64,000 nucleotides of DNA from Cellvibrionaceae bacterium 1162T.S.0a.05 (lineage in GTDB: Bacteria; Pseudomonadota; Gammaproteobacteria; Pseudomonadales; Cellvibrionaceae): the NCBI GenBank assembly GCA_000964245.1, contig LANB01000001.1:2136392-2200391 (forward strand). Direction: 5' to 3'. The notes below the pieces were generated by a model. That model searched no databases, had not been told where the DNA came from, and saw nothing but the letters and a program-made list of their open reading frames with translations. The position numbers were made by a program, and so were the translations under genes. Shown here piece after piece: positions 48,252 to 58,238 of this stretch. Every line of letters begins with the position of its first letter. The first letter of the stretch is position 1.

Positions 48252-48284
48252 ATAAAAAGGCCTCCATTTGGAGGCTTTTTTTTT
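48252..48284 (+). terminator. Rho-independent terminator after the SapC gene
   Basis: Stem gcctcc/ggaggc (48260-48265, 48270-48275) with loop attt, followed by nine T. An AAAA run precedes it. Confidence 0.92.
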
Positions 48285-48347
48285 ATCCGCCAGCGCCAGC
48301 TTGTAGATTGCGTCTACACTTAAAATTGACGTAATAACGGTAGACCT

Positions 48348-50507
48348 ATGGCATCTCTTCCACAACACCACCCCAAGCGCGAACAGGTGATGGTACGTCA
48401 TCATGACACCTTCCTGCATTCAGCCTTCCTGCAAAAACTCTTCGAAAACCTGAGTTGCGGTGCGCTGTTTCATACTGTTGACGGTGAAGTTGAAATAGCC
48501 AACAAAGCCGCCGTAAAAATTCTTGGTTTACCCGAAGATACCTTACAGGACAAAGTCAGTATCGGTGAGAGCTGGCAAGCGGTAGATGGCTTGGGTGAAT
48601 CCATGCGCTGGGAAGATTTTCCCGCCTTCCCGAGTTTACAAAGTGGCATATCTCGTCAGGGCTTTGTGCTCGGTATTGACTCAATAAAGGGGAGCCGCCG
48701 CTGGCTGCGTATCGACTGTGAAGTGTTGTTTGAGGAAGACAGCAAAACGCCGGTAGGTGTGCTGAGTACAATCGTTGATATCAGTCTTGAAAGAAAAATT
48801 CAGGAAGAAATTAACAAAGTCACAGACCGCTTACATCTGGCGCTTGACGGCGCGCACATTGGTATATGGGATTGGTATATCGATGAACAAAAAATGGTTT
48901 GGGACGACCGCATGTATGGCCTCTATGGTTTTGAGGGGAAAACACATTTATCGGTAAGGTCGGTTTGGGAGCGCACGGTCGATTCCGAAGATCGCGACAA
49001 GGTGCAACAAGTTCTCGACAATTTACGCGAAGGCAAACTCTACGATACGGCAGAATTCAGTGTTAACCTGCCAGACGGTAAAACCCGCCACCTGCGTTCA
49101 CAAGCGCGCGGAATTACGGATGAATCCGGTCGTGTCTATCGAGCGGTCGGCATCAATTGGGATGTGACCAAAGAAGTTGAAGGCCAACGACGTTTGCAGC
49201 AAATGGCCTTTCAGGATGAACTCACACAATTACCCAATCGTGTTGCCTTTAATTTCGAGCTCAATAAAGTCATTGCACGTTCGCGAAAAAATAACGCGAG
49301 TTTTGTTGTCTTTGTTATGGACCTCGATAACTTCAAGGACATCAATGATAGTTTTGGGCACCCAACGGGAGATTCGGTTCTTTGTGAAGTTGTGAATCGC
49401 GTGACACCCTTGTTGGATGCGTCGTATTTGTTTTCGCGTTTAAGTGGAGATGAATTCGGAATTCTGATTACGGGCAATCCTCGGGTTGAGGAGTGCGAAA
49501 AATTTGCACTCGAAATTCAGAAGGTTTTGGATGAGCCGTTTTATATTAGCAGTGGCGCTACCATTAATATTAAAACCTCCATTGGGCTGAGTTGTTACCC
49601 CAACGATGCCGAAGATGCGATTGACCTGGTTAAAACTGCTGATCTCGCGATGTACCGTTCCAAAGATAGTGGCCGTGATTGCTTAACCTGGTACGACAAG
49701 GAAATGGCTGTTGCCCTTAAGCGTAAAGTTACTATGGAAAATAAATTGCGTGAAGCCTTGCGCGATGAAGAGTTCCAACTTTACTACCAGCCAATAATCG
49801 ACCTGAAAACATTACAGGTAGTGGGTTGTGAGGCCTTGATTCGCTGGATTGACAAGGAAGGGAAATTTATTTCGCCCGCTGAATTTATCAGTGTTGCAGA
49901 AACCTGTGGCTTAATTTACGAACTGGGTGCCTGGGTAAATTATACGGCGTTCAAACAGTTTCAATTGTGGCAAGTGATTAATTCGGATCTTGAATATGTA
50001 TCTGTCAATGTATCGCCTCATCAACTGGCATCGCCACGATTCAGCTGTGATTTACGCGAGATTGTAGAAAAAACCCGTATCAACCCCGGTAATGTACAAC
50101 TGGAAATTACGGAAGGGACCTTTTTACAGGAATCCCTCAATATGGACAGCCAACTCAGTAAGCTGGCCGAGCAAGGGTTCCATTTGGCTATTGACGATTT
50201 CGGTACAGGGTATTCATCACTCTCCTATTTAAAACGGTTCAATGTCGATGTGATCAAGATCGATAAAAGTTTTATCGATGATATTGAAGTGGATCAGGCT
50301 GACAAGGATATTGTGAAAGCGATAATGGCGATGACCTCCAGTTTGGGTTTCAAAACTCTCGTTGAAGGTGTCGAGCGCGCGGAACAAGCTGAAATTGTAA
50401 AAGAATACGGTTGTGGTTTTGCTCAGGGTTATTACTACGGGCGCCCCATACAAGCTGAAGAATTTGCTGAAACGTTTATAGGTATAAAAGATAAAAAACC
50501 GCGCTAG
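48348..50507 (+). CDS. PAS-GGDEF-EAL cyclic-di-GMP protein
   Basis: 719 residues. Two PAS-like regions (about 30-150 and 160-285, the second ending RAVGINWDVTKEV) are followed by a GGDEF domain (about 288-450) with the active loop SGDEF at 366-370 and then an EAL domain (about 465-710). The EAL motif is intact (EALIRW at 495-500), as are DDFGTGYSSLSYLK and KIDKSFIDDI. The first G of GGDEF is replaced by Ser, which is tolerated in many cyclases. The protein is soluble, probably sensing a signal through its PAS domains. The RBS before 48348 is weak; an ATG 42 bases later is possible. Confidence 0.92.
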   Translation: MASLPQHHPKREQVMVRHHDTFLHSAFLQKLFENLSCGALFHTVDGEVEIANKAAVKILGLPEDTLQDKVSIGESWQAVDGLGESMRWEDFPAFPSLQSGISRQGFVLGIDSIKGSRRWLRIDCEVLFEEDSKTPVGVLSTIVDISLERKIQEEINKVTDRLHLALDGAHIGIWDWYIDEQKMVWDDRMYGLYGFEGKTHLSVRSVWERTVDSEDRDKVQQVLDNLREGKLYDTAEFSVNLPDGKTRHLRSQARGITDESGRVYRAVGINWDVTKEVEGQRRLQQMAFQDELTQLPNRVAFNFELNKVIARSRKNNASFVVFVMDLDNFKDINDSFGHPTGDSVLCEVVNRVTPLLDASYLFSRLSGDEFGILITGNPRVEECEKFALEIQKVLDEPFYISSGATINIKTSIGLSCYPNDAEDAIDLVKTADLAMYRSKDSGRDCLTWYDKEMAVALKRKVTMENKLREALRDEEFQLYYQPIIDLKTLQVVGCEALIRWIDKEGKFISPAEFISVAETCGLIYELGAWVNYTAFKQFQLWQVINSDLEYVSVNVSPHQLASPRFSCDLREIVEKTRINPGNVQLEITEGTFLQESLNMDSQLSKLAEQGFHLAIDDFGTGYSSLSYLKRFNVDVIKIDKSFIDDIEVDQADKDIVKAIMAMTSSLGFKTLVEGVERAEQAEIVKEYGCGFAQGYYYGRPIQAEEFAETFIGIKDKKPR

Positions 50508-50542
50508 AAAATGACATCAGTGCGTGCTTGAGAGTTTATCGT

Positions 50543-52153
50543 TTAATAGCGCGGGTCATATATGTAGGTCTTTAAGGCTTTTTTCAGTGCAGCATCGCTT
50601 TTTTGCTCACGACACACGCCCAGTTCACGCCCTTTTTTAGCGACAGCCAGGGCAATATCAAAAGACACATCGCGAATTTCGCATAACGGTGGATATAAAC
50701 ACCCTTGCTTTAATTGTTTATCCGATACCTGTTTGGCAAGTGCGTGTGCTGCGCAAATCAGAATATCATTGTTGATTTCAGTCAGCGTGCCGAGTAAAGC
50801 ACCAAGACCCAGGCCCGGGAAAATATACGCGTTATTGCCTTGGCCGGGAATTTTATAAGCGCCGTTAACAAAAACGGGCCCGAAGGGGCTGCCACTGGCA
50901 AAAATTGCACGCCCTGAACTGTGGTGATAAGCGTCTTCAGCGGTGCATTCGGCGTGTGCTGTCGGGTTAGACAACGCGAAGATAACAGGCCGCTCATGAT
51001 TTTTCGCCATTGTCTGAATGACGTCTGCGCTGAAGATCCCAGGGGCACCCGTTGCGCCAATAATGACATGGGGTTTCAGGTTTTTTACACTGTCGAGAAG
51101 ATCCATAGGCGGTGAATCTTTTGCATAAGCTTCAACGTGCAACGGTAGGTTTTCCCTTTGGTTTGTTACCAGACCGTCATAGTCGACAAAGCTGATTGCT
51201 TCGCGTGCGGCTTCGCGTGTTTGCCCGGTATTTACCAGCGCTTCTTCCAATAAATTACCAATACCGCTTGCAGCGGAGCCTGCTCCTACAAACAAATAAC
51301 GTTTGTCTTCAAGAGGAATTTTCGTGAGGTGAGTGGCCGCAAATAAACCGGCAAGTGCGACTGCTGCGGTTCCTTGAATATCGTCGTTAAAGCAAAGAAG
51401 TTTATTTTGATAACGGTCAAGGAGCGAAATGGCATTCGGGGTGGCAAAGTCTTCGAATTGCAGAAGGGCTTCAGGGTGAAGTGCTTTTACCGCCTGGATA
51501 AATTCATCAACAAACTCAGCGTATTCGTTGCCGCGCGCGCGCGCCTGACGAAGTCCAAGGTAGAGTGCGTCGTTGCGGAGGGTTTCATTCTCGGTTCCGA
51601 CATCCAGCATAATGGGCAGGCAATGTTCGGGTTTTACGCCGGCGCAAGCACAATACAAGGCAAGTTTTCCGATGGGAATGCCCATACCGTTGGTACCCAA
51701 ATCACCTAGCCCCAGGATGCGTTCTCCGTCAGTGACAACAATTAATCGAACATCAGGTTCAGGCCAGTTTTGTAAAAGCGCCTTAATATTGCCGCGATCT
51801 TCAAGGGAAATATAAAAGCCACTGGTCTCACGGAAAATGGTTGCGAACTTTTGGCAGGCCTGACCAACAGTGGGGGTGTAGACTATGGGCATGAGTTCAT
51901 CAATGTTGTCGATGAGCATGCGAAAATACAGACGCTCATTGCGTCGATGCAAGGCATTGAGATAGATATATTTTTCGATATCGTTGGCTTTGCTACGAAA
52001 GTTGGCGAGGTTGCGATCCAGTTGTTGCTCCATGGTACTGATGCGGTGTGGCAACAAGCCATCGAGTTTATAGCGCTTCCGTTCTTCGGCTGTAAAGGCC
52101 GTACCTTTATTCAAGCGCGGGTGAGTTAGGCGCTCCAGTCCCGTTGGTTCCAT
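50543..52153 (-). CDS. maeA: NAD-type malic enzyme (oxaloacetate-decarboxylating)
   Basis: 536 residues, the length of the large malic enzyme class. It decarboxylates malate to pyruvate with NAD (or NADP). Motifs include MPIVYTPTVGQACQ, RLIVVTDGERILGLGDLGTNGMGIPIGK, the metal/substrate residues in FEDFATPNA and CFNDDIQGTAAVALAG, and the nucleotide site RYLFVGAGSAASGIGN. aagga precedes the ATG. The cofactor choice is from family likeness to SfcA/MaeA, not proven by a visible residue. Confidence 0.93.
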   Translation of the reverse strand: MEPTGLERLTHPRLNKGTAFTAEERKRYKLDGLLPHRISTMEQQLDRNLANFRSKANDIEKYIYLNALHRRNERLYFRMLIDNIDELMPIVYTPTVGQACQKFATIFRETSGFYISLEDRGNIKALLQNWPEPDVRLIVVTDGERILGLGDLGTNGMGIPIGKLALYCACAGVKPEHCLPIMLDVGTENETLRNDALYLGLRQARARGNEYAEFVDEFIQAVKALHPEALLQFEDFATPNAISLLDRYQNKLLCFNDDIQGTAAVALAGLFAATHLTKIPLEDKRYLFVGAGSAASGIGNLLEEALVNTGQTREAAREAISFVDYDGLVTNQRENLPLHVEAYAKDSPPMDLLDSVKNLKPHVIIGATGAPGIFSADVIQTMAKNHERPVIFALSNPTAHAECTAEDAYHHSSGRAIFASGSPFGPVFVNGAYKIPGQGNNAYIFPGLGLGALLGTLTEINNDILICAAHALAKQVSDKQLKQGCLYPPLCEIRDVSFDIALAVAKKGRELGVCREQKSDAALKKALKTYIYDPRY

Positions 52154-52180
52154 AGAGTTTCCTTGATAGTAAAAGCAGAT

Positions 52181-52543
52181 TCAGAAATTAAAGGGGCTTT
52201 CCTGTGTTTCAGTGGGCTTGGGGAGTGGCGCTCCGCAGTAGAGGCAGGCAGCTTTATTCATGGGGTTTTTCTGTTGGCACTTGGTACAACTGTTTCGCGG
52301 TGCGCTGCGGCTTTCACGTAATTCCATAATTTTTTCGAGGCGGGCCATCAAGTGTTTATCAGTAAGGTTGCTTTTGGCGATAAGGATAGTCCAAAGGGAT
52401 TCTGTCAGCGCAGTCAGTCGTTCAACCTTAGCCTCAAGTTGGGCTATTCTGGCATTACTTTCGTCACTGCCGCCGCCTTGTTGGCTCAGGGTAAAAGCAT
52501 CCATCTCGGGCATGGCGGGCCGGTCTTTTTTAGAGAAAAGCAT
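52181..52543 (-). CDS. Small zinc-ribbon protein with coiled coil
   Basis: 120 residues. An N-terminal segment and a coiled coil (about 33-75) are followed by a zinc ribbon CTKC...CLYC (C86, C89, C100, C103). There is no signal peptide. I do not recognise a specific family. ggag precedes the ATG. It is 27 bases upstream of the malic enzyme gene on the same strand and probably co-transcribed. Confidence 0.75.
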   Translation of the reverse strand: MLFSKKDRPAMPEMDAFTLSQQGGGSDESNARIAQLEAKVERLTALTESLWTILIAKSNLTDKHLMARLEKIMELRESRSAPRNSCTKCQQKNPMNKAACLYCGAPLPKPTETQESPFNF

Positions 52544-52676
52544 GGAAAATCTCCGCAGGGCGCTCAGTTTTTTTCTAGCTTGCTAGTCTTATTGTAGCGA
52601 ATCCTGAGATAACAATGACATTAAAATTATCATATTTCGGCTAAACTCAATGAAATAGGCCTGAACCTTGAATTTT

Positions 52677-53576
52677 ATGAATTTGGTTGCGCGTTTCATT
52701 GTGATGAGTTGTCTATCGCTGGGCGTTGTTTTTAGCGCAGTCAGTGATACCGGGCCTGTTATTGTGAAATACCCGCAAATTACCGACGCTTATGAGCGCG
52801 CATTCGACTTGTATTTTATTGCCATGCTGAAGCTGGCTTTGGCAAAGTCGGGCGAAACATACAGCTTGCAGGGCATTGAATCTCCCCTTGTGCCGGAAGC
52901 CAGGATTCATCGCATGATCGACGAGAACCGATTTTCCGTCTACTGGCTGAATTCCAATGTTCACCATGAAAGTGTGCTTGCACCCGTTCGTGTTCCCTTG
53001 TTTAAAGGTTTAATTGGTTGGCGAGTGTTGCTGATCACCCAGGGCAACCAGGGCCGGTTCGATGGTATTCGCGACAAGTCAGGGCTGGTGCCGCTCAAAG
53101 GTATCCAGGGGCACGATTGGCCGGATACACAAATCATGAAAGCTAATCAATTACAGATAGAGACATCTGCGAGTTGGGACGGGATGTTTCGTATGCTCGG
53201 AGCAGGCCGTGTTGATTATTTCCCGCGTTCAGTCGTTGAAGCGCAACGGGAATTGGAGATTTTCAAGGATTTGGGTATCAGTCTGGAATCGAATTTAGTA
53301 CTGAGATATCCCGCAGCCTACTATTTTTTTGTCAACAAAAAGAATCGTGAGCTGCATTTCGTGTTAGAGACGGGGCTGCAAAAAGCACATGCGGACGGCA
53401 GCTTTGATCGTTTGTTTGAAGAGCATTTTTCGGCAGTGATCAAAAGTTTGAACCTGACTGAGCGCACTGTGATCCAGTTGGACAGTTTGCAATACTTTCC
53501 AGATAAACCGGAATATTGGTACAACGCACCGATTCCTGAAAAACTGGAGTCTGAATCGGGCACGCTTGTTCAATAA
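52677..53576 (+). CDS. Periplasmic solute-binding-like protein (SBP_bac_3-like)
   Basis: About 299 residues. A signal peptide (about 1-23) is followed by two lobes with the type 2 periplasmic-binding pattern (WDGMFRMLGAGRVDYFPRS, YYFFVNKKNRELHFVLETGLQKAHADGSFDRLF). No transporter genes accompany it, so it may be a stand-alone sensor or binding protein. The ATG at 52677 is used, though the frame is also open from a TTG at 52668; neither has a strong RBS. It is convergent with the carbonic anhydrase gene. Confidence 0.75.
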   Translation: MNLVARFIVMSCLSLGVVFSAVSDTGPVIVKYPQITDAYERAFDLYFIAMLKLALAKSGETYSLQGIESPLVPEARIHRMIDENRFSVYWLNSNVHHESVLAPVRVPLFKGLIGWRVLLITQGNQGRFDGIRDKSGLVPLKGIQGHDWPDTQIMKANQLQIETSASWDGMFRMLGAGRVDYFPRSVVEAQRELEIFKDLGISLESNLVLRYPAAYYFFVNKKNRELHFVLETGLQKAHADGSFDRLFEEHFSAVIKSLNLTERTVIQLDSLQYFPDKPEYWYNAPIPEKLESESGTLVQ

Positions 53577-53624
53577 AAATCGCGGTTCAGAGGCAATCGG
53601 GTTCAGTAACTAAAAGAACCGGGA

Positions 53625-54245
53625 TTAATCTTCCAGAAAACGTACTTCGCCCGTTTTGATATCGTACTCAGCACCAACAATCTGAATTTTCCCTTCCGCG
53701 AGATAGTGTTCGAGAATTTGTGAGCTGCTGCGAAGTTGAATGACTGAAGCCATAATGTTTGCATGAATGGCTGTTCTTAGTAACTCGTCCGGTTGGTTTT
53801 TCAGCGCAGAATTATAAAGTGGAGAAAGTGTTGGGCGAATACGTTTTACAATCGAATGAATATTGCCAATAGAGTGTTCGGATTTGAGCGGGCTTTCAAA
53901 GGAGTCAAGCGTTGCCTTAATTGCACCGCAATACGTATGGCCGAGCACCACAATGAGCGGTGTTCCAAACTGTTCGACAGCAAACTCCACAGAGCCAATT
54001 TGCGAGGGTGCAACAATATTTCCCGCAACGCGAACCACAAAAAGATCGCCCAAACCTTGATCAAATACGATTTCAGCGGGTACGCGTGAGTCCGAACATC
54101 CCAGAATGATGGCAAAAGGTGCCTGGCTCTCGGAAATGTTCTTATCCTGAATCTGCTGGATGGGGCTGGAAATGCTGCTCTCACCTTGAACAAAGCGTGC
54201 ATTTCCTTCCTTTAACTGCTTCAGGGCTTCATCGGCTGAAATCAT
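53625..54245 (-). CDS. Beta-class carbonic anhydrase
   Basis: 206 residues from the ATG at 54245. It interconverts CO2 and bicarbonate in the cytoplasm. Zinc ligands and the Asp-Arg pair are C50, D52 and R54 in CSDSRVPAE, and H103 and C106 in GHTYCGAIK. It resembles the compact bacterial type. Bicarbonate is a cyanase substrate, but this gene is 24 kb from cynS and a link is only speculative. The upstream in-frame ATG at 54266 lacks a good RBS; ggagag lies before the chosen start. Confidence 0.93.
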   Translation of the reverse strand: MISADEALKQLKEGNARFVQGESSISSPIQQIQDKNISESQAPFAIILGCSDSRVPAEIVFDQGLGDLFVVRVAGNIVAPSQIGSVEFAVEQFGTPLIVVLGHTYCGAIKATLDSFESPLKSEHSIGNIHSIVKRIRPTLSPLYNSALKNQPDELLRTAIHANIMASVIQLRSSSQILEHYLAEGKIQIVGAEYDIKTGEVRFLED

Positions 54246-54360
54246 ACAAACAAACTCTCCGTACATATTGAACAGGGTTCGACAGGCTGCGCTGGCGTGT
54301 ACGGCGATATTGAAAGTTCGCCATAAGCCTGTCTTGGTTGGGAGGTGTATTTTGCCCAGT

Positions 54361-56511
54361 TCAGACCAGGATTTCTACTTCAATGGATTTAAATGACGGT
54401 GTTCCGCTGCGGTTGTCGGTAGCTTTGGGAACCAGAATATTCGCCTCGGGGTAGTAGCACAACAGGTTTCCGGGGCGGACATCAAAGGCTTTGACCTTAA
54501 GGTCTTTCATCATGCCCGTTGATGTTTTCAGGCTCACCAGTTGATTTTCTTGCAGGTTTTTTTCTTTTATGTCTTGTGGGTTCATCATCACAACCCAGCG
54601 TTCAGTTTGGCCGCGATAGCTGTCATGTTCGTCAAAAATAATGGAATTAAACTGGCCTTCGCTACGCACGGTTGCCAGGCGAAAAGTGTTTTCATAGTGA
54701 GGTAGTGAGTGGAAGCGAAATTGTGCTTTCCCGCTCCCGGTGGCGAATTTCGCGCGATGAAGAGTCCGCCCTTCAATATGAAATTCTTCCTTGCTTTCAT
54801 CCATGTTTTGAATGGCGTCAAAGCCGGGAATCACGTTTCCAACAAAATCACGAATTTTTTTGTGCTCCAGAAACAGTGAAAAATCAAATCGTGTGGCGGG
54901 GATTAATTTTTTGCCGAGCGCACAGATGATTTCTATTTCGGACATCAGTTGCGCAAATCGTTCGATACCACCGTCGCTCATACGAACAAAATTGAACATG
55001 GATTCCTGTGTGGTTGCCTGGCGTTCTTCATCGCGTACGCGTATGGGTAGGATCAGCACCTCTTCATCCACACCGTGAACATGGCTCATATTTAAAGTCG
55101 AATTAATAAAAGCTTTAAAAGGCAAGCGATTCATCGCGTTACGGGCGAACTGAAAATCAGGGTTGGATGCCAACAGGTTTCCGCCAAGCATAACCGCAAC
55201 TTGCATATTGCCATCGTAAGCGGCCTGCATACACTCCATGGTATTTTTGCCGAGAGACTTGGGCAGGCTTTCACCTAACTGTGCTTCAAGCTTCTGCTCA
55301 ACAGCGGCCTTTAACTGCGGCGTAAACCCCATGGTGCCGGTGCCTTGTATATTGCTGTGTCCACGCAGAGGCAAAAGCCCTTTGCCCTCTCCGCCAATCA
55401 TGCCGCGCGTGAGCGCAAGGGCTACGAGTGTTTCAATATTGCCGACACCGTGAGTGTGGTGGGTTAGCCCCATACTCCAGGAAAAAATACATTTTTCTGA
55501 CTTGGCATAGATGCCTGCAATTTTTTCGATGCTGTTTTTATCAACCCCGCTATTTTCAACAATGTCGTCCCAGGAAAGGGCATTCAGCGCTTTGATGAAT
55601 TCGTCAAAGCCTTCCGTGTGCTGGTTAATGAAAGCCTGGTCATGTTGCTGATTTTCGATAAGTGACTTGATCATGCCCTGCATAAAGGCCAGGTCGCCAC
55701 CCAGATGAGGTTGAATATAATCGCTGGCAACCTCCTCTCCGAGTTTGAGCATGGAGCGCCAGTCACTGGGTGAGGCGAAGCGCAGCATGCCGGGTTCCTT
55801 TGCCGGGTTCACAACGATCACATGGCCACCACGGCGGCGGCAGTGAAGCAGTGTTTTGACAAAGCGGGGGTGATTCGAGGCGGGGTTTGCACCGAAAACG
55901 AAGATCACATCGGCCTTACCCAGGTCTTCATAGCGAATGGTTGCTGTACCCGTCCCGATAGTTTCCGTCAGCCCGACCCCGGAAGCCTGGTGGCAATAGT
56001 AGGAGCAGTTGTTGATGTTATTTGTGCCGTAAAGGCGCGCAAGTAACTGCAAACTGAAAGCCGCTTCATTTGAGGAGCGCCCTGAGGCATAGAAAAAACT
56101 TTGATCGGGTGTGCAGTTGTTTAAGCGATCTGCCAGAATGTCGAGAGCATGTTGATAGTCTATAGGGGTGTAATGTTTATCTCCGGATTTTTTATACAGT
56201 GGCACAGTGAGTCGACCGAGGTCTTCTAATTGTTTGCCGCTTAATTGCGCGAGGTCGTCGATCGATTTTTCGAAGAACAGCGATGTCGGGATTCCCGCGC
56301 GAATATCGCTGAGGTGCGCCTGAATATTCTTGTTGCAAATCTCAATACCCTTGCGTGCCTCGTTCTGTAGGCCGCCATTTTGACCGCCGGTACCAAAGGC
56401 ACAGGCCTTACAGGCATTTTTTGAACGCAGGGTTCTCAGCAAGGGAAGGGGCCCTATTTTCGCTGAGTAGCGCAATACGCTTTTAATTGCTTTGATACCG
56501 CCGCCAACCAT
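54361..56511 (-). CDS. Molybdopterin oxidoreductase, FdhF/YdeP family
   Basis: About 716 residues. The molybdopterin guanine dinucleotide-binding oxidoreductase fold is seen in FYASGRSSNEAAFSLQLLARLYGT, NNCSYYCHQASGVGL (putative Mo-ligand cysteine), DVIFVFGANPASNHPRF and MVGGEGKG-like MIGGEGKGLLPLRGHSN. The N-terminus carries CKACAFGTGGQ, a two-cysteine motif in place of the usual four-cysteine cluster of formate dehydrogenase. YdeP-type proteins are linked to acid resistance in E. coli; the substrate is unknown. The ATG at 56511 (aggg seven bases upstream) is preferred to a TTG 15 bases earlier. Confidence 0.9.
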   Translation of the reverse strand: MVGGGIKAIKSVLRYSAKIGPLPLLRTLRSKNACKACAFGTGGQNGGLQNEARKGIEICNKNIQAHLSDIRAGIPTSLFFEKSIDDLAQLSGKQLEDLGRLTVPLYKKSGDKHYTPIDYQHALDILADRLNNCTPDQSFFYASGRSSNEAAFSLQLLARLYGTNNINNCSYYCHQASGVGLTETIGTGTATIRYEDLGKADVIFVFGANPASNHPRFVKTLLHCRRRGGHVIVVNPAKEPGMLRFASPSDWRSMLKLGEEVASDYIQPHLGGDLAFMQGMIKSLIENQQHDQAFINQHTEGFDEFIKALNALSWDDIVENSGVDKNSIEKIAGIYAKSEKCIFSWSMGLTHHTHGVGNIETLVALALTRGMIGGEGKGLLPLRGHSNIQGTGTMGFTPQLKAAVEQKLEAQLGESLPKSLGKNTMECMQAAYDGNMQVAVMLGGNLLASNPDFQFARNAMNRLPFKAFINSTLNMSHVHGVDEEVLILPIRVRDEERQATTQESMFNFVRMSDGGIERFAQLMSEIEIICALGKKLIPATRFDFSLFLEHKKIRDFVGNVIPGFDAIQNMDESKEEFHIEGRTLHRAKFATGSGKAQFRFHSLPHYENTFRLATVRSEGQFNSIIFDEHDSYRGQTERWVVMMNPQDIKEKNLQENQLVSLKTSTGMMKDLKVKAFDVRPGNLLCYYPEANILVPKATDNRSGTPSFKSIEVEILV

Positions 56512-56640
56512 GTGCTTACCCTGCAATGAATGAAGTTGTGCTTTATTCTAACGCTGAGAAAGTGCTGGGGAAAAGGATATTTTGGTGTATTATGATCCTC
56601 ATCCACCTGTTAAGTTCACGCCACACTTGAGTCGCGACGA

Positions 56641-57282
56641 ATGCCCCTTATTCGACGATTTTTTCTCATTTTTATTATTCTGATATTTTTGTTAGGGCTA
56701 GCGCACGAGATTGTCAATCCATATTTGTCCTGGGATCGGGGAGCTTTGTTGCAGTTTCAGTGGTGGCGCTTGCTGACAGGGCATTTAGTCCACAATAATT
56801 TTCAACATATGATAATGAATGTGTCGGTATTTGCTTTTGCCGCTTATTTATATGGTCGCTGCTTTTCTTTGCTCACATGGTTGTTATTTTTTGTTGCGCT
56901 TTGTTTGTCAAATAGCCTCGCACTTTTCTTGCTGAATTCGAATCTGGAAAACTACGTCGGTCTTTCAGGTGTGATGTATGGCATTCTGGTATTGGGCCTG
57001 GTCAAAAGTTTTCCGGCGAGCAAGATGATGAATGGCTTGATTCTTATCTTTATCACCGGGAAAGTGATTTGGGAACAGCTTCCGGGTTTTGATGCGCTCT
57101 ATATGCATGAACAAATCGGGACTGCCGTTATCGTCGACGCACACTTATATGGATTTCTGTGCGGGGGTGTATTGTTGGCCGTTTACTTCCTTTTGTTAGT
57201 GCTGTCTGACAAGAAGAAAGCGGATTCGAATGATGTTTTGCCGGAACTGACATTGTCAGGAGATAAGGAATCTGAAAATTAA
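56641..57282 (+). CDS. Rhombosortase (rhomboid-family GlyGly-CTERM protease)
   Basis: 213 residues with about six membrane helices. The rhomboid signatures are WWRLLTGHLVHNNFQHMIMN, the catalytic serine in GLSGVMYG (S109) and the histidine in VDAHLYGFLCGG (H168). The short length and the WRLLTGHLVH-type start fit rhombosortase, which cleaves the C-terminal GlyGly-CTERM sorting signal of proteins handled by the type II system. No GlyGly-CTERM protein is seen in this window, including the S8 protease. Highly hydrophobic throughout. Confidence 0.86.
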   Translation: MPLIRRFFLIFIILIFLLGLAHEIVNPYLSWDRGALLQFQWWRLLTGHLVHNNFQHMIMNVSVFAFAAYLYGRCFSLLTWLLFFVALCLSNSLALFLLNSNLENYVGLSGVMYGILVLGLVKSFPASKMMNGLILIFITGKVIWEQLPGFDALYMHEQIGTAVIVDAHLYGFLCGGVLLAVYFLLLVLSDKKKADSNDVLPELTLSGDKESEN

Positions 57283-57310
57283 AAATCCTGAAACACGCGT
57301 TGCTTTAGAG

Positions 57311-58153
57311 GTGTATTTACAATTGCTGGTGTTGGGGGCGGTATGGGGCGCCTCCTTTCTTTTTATGCGCATTGCCGCCCCGGAATTTGGTCCGCTCGCA
57401 TTAGTGCTGGTGCGTACAGGAGTGGCCGCGCTGTGTCTGATCCCTTTCCTGTTTTACAAGGGGGAATTCAAACAGGTTCTGGGGAGCACTCTCGTCTTTC
57501 TATGGTTGGGGGCAATCACCGTCGCGTTACCCTTTACCCTGTTTTCCTACGCGAGCCTGTACCTTAACGCGGGCAGCACGTCATTGCTCAATGCAACAAC
57601 ACCCATGTTCGGGGCGTTGATTGCCTGGCTCTGGTTGAAAGAGCCGATAACGCGTTATACGGTTGTTGGTGTTTTGCTGGGCTTTGCTGGGGTATTTGTT
57701 ATTTCTGCAAGCAAGAAGGGCGGCTTCGCATTCCGCGTTTTGCCCGTGTTGGCCACGCTGCTGGCAACGGCCTGTTATGCCTATGGCTCATGCTTCGCTC
57801 GCAAATTTTTCTCAGGTTTTCGAGCCGCCACGATCGCAGCCGGCGGGCAGCTGGGTGCGGCTTTGTGTCTGTTGCCATTTGGTTTGTATTATTGGCCACA
57901 GCAAAACCCGTCTGCACTCGCATGGCTAAGTACGATCTTGTTAGCCGTTTTCTGCACCGCGCTGGCACTGATCCTGTTTTTCCATTTATTGAAAAAAGTG
58001 GGTGTCTCGCGGGCGATATCTGTCACTTATCTGACGCCAGTATTTGGAATTTTATGGGGTGTGGTTTTTTTGTCGGAATCGCCAGGGCTAAGTTTAATTA
58101 TTGGGGGTGTGTTGGTGCTATTCGGCGTCACGTTGACCAATCTGAATCGCTAA
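57311..58153 (+). CDS. EamA/DMT family transporter
   Basis: 280 residues with ten predicted membrane helices, of the two-repeat EamA type. VWGASFLFMRIAAPEFGPLALVLVRT and the second-half GSTSLLNATTPMFGALIAWLWLKEP and SRAISVTYLTPVFGILWGVVFLSE are diagnostic. It probably exports or imports a small metabolite at the inner membrane; the substrate is unknown. The start is a GTG placed just before the first helix; the open frame runs further upstream toward the rhombosortase gene, so it may be translationally coupled. Confidence 0.88.
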   Translation: MYLQLLVLGAVWGASFLFMRIAAPEFGPLALVLVRTGVAALCLIPFLFYKGEFKQVLGSTLVFLWLGAITVALPFTLFSYASLYLNAGSTSLLNATTPMFGALIAWLWLKEPITRYTVVGVLLGFAGVFVISASKKGGFAFRVLPVLATLLATACYAYGSCFARKFFSGFRAATIAAGGQLGAALCLLPFGLYYWPQQNPSALAWLSTILLAVFCTALALILFFHLLKKVGVSRAISVTYLTPVFGILWGVVFLSESPGLSLIIGGVLVLFGVTLTNLNR

Positions 58154-58238
58154 TTCTGGCGTAATTTACAGCATCAACCTTTCTGGTAATCGGCTAAAGT
58201 TTATATATGCCGTATCGATCTTCAGCCAGAAAAATAAT

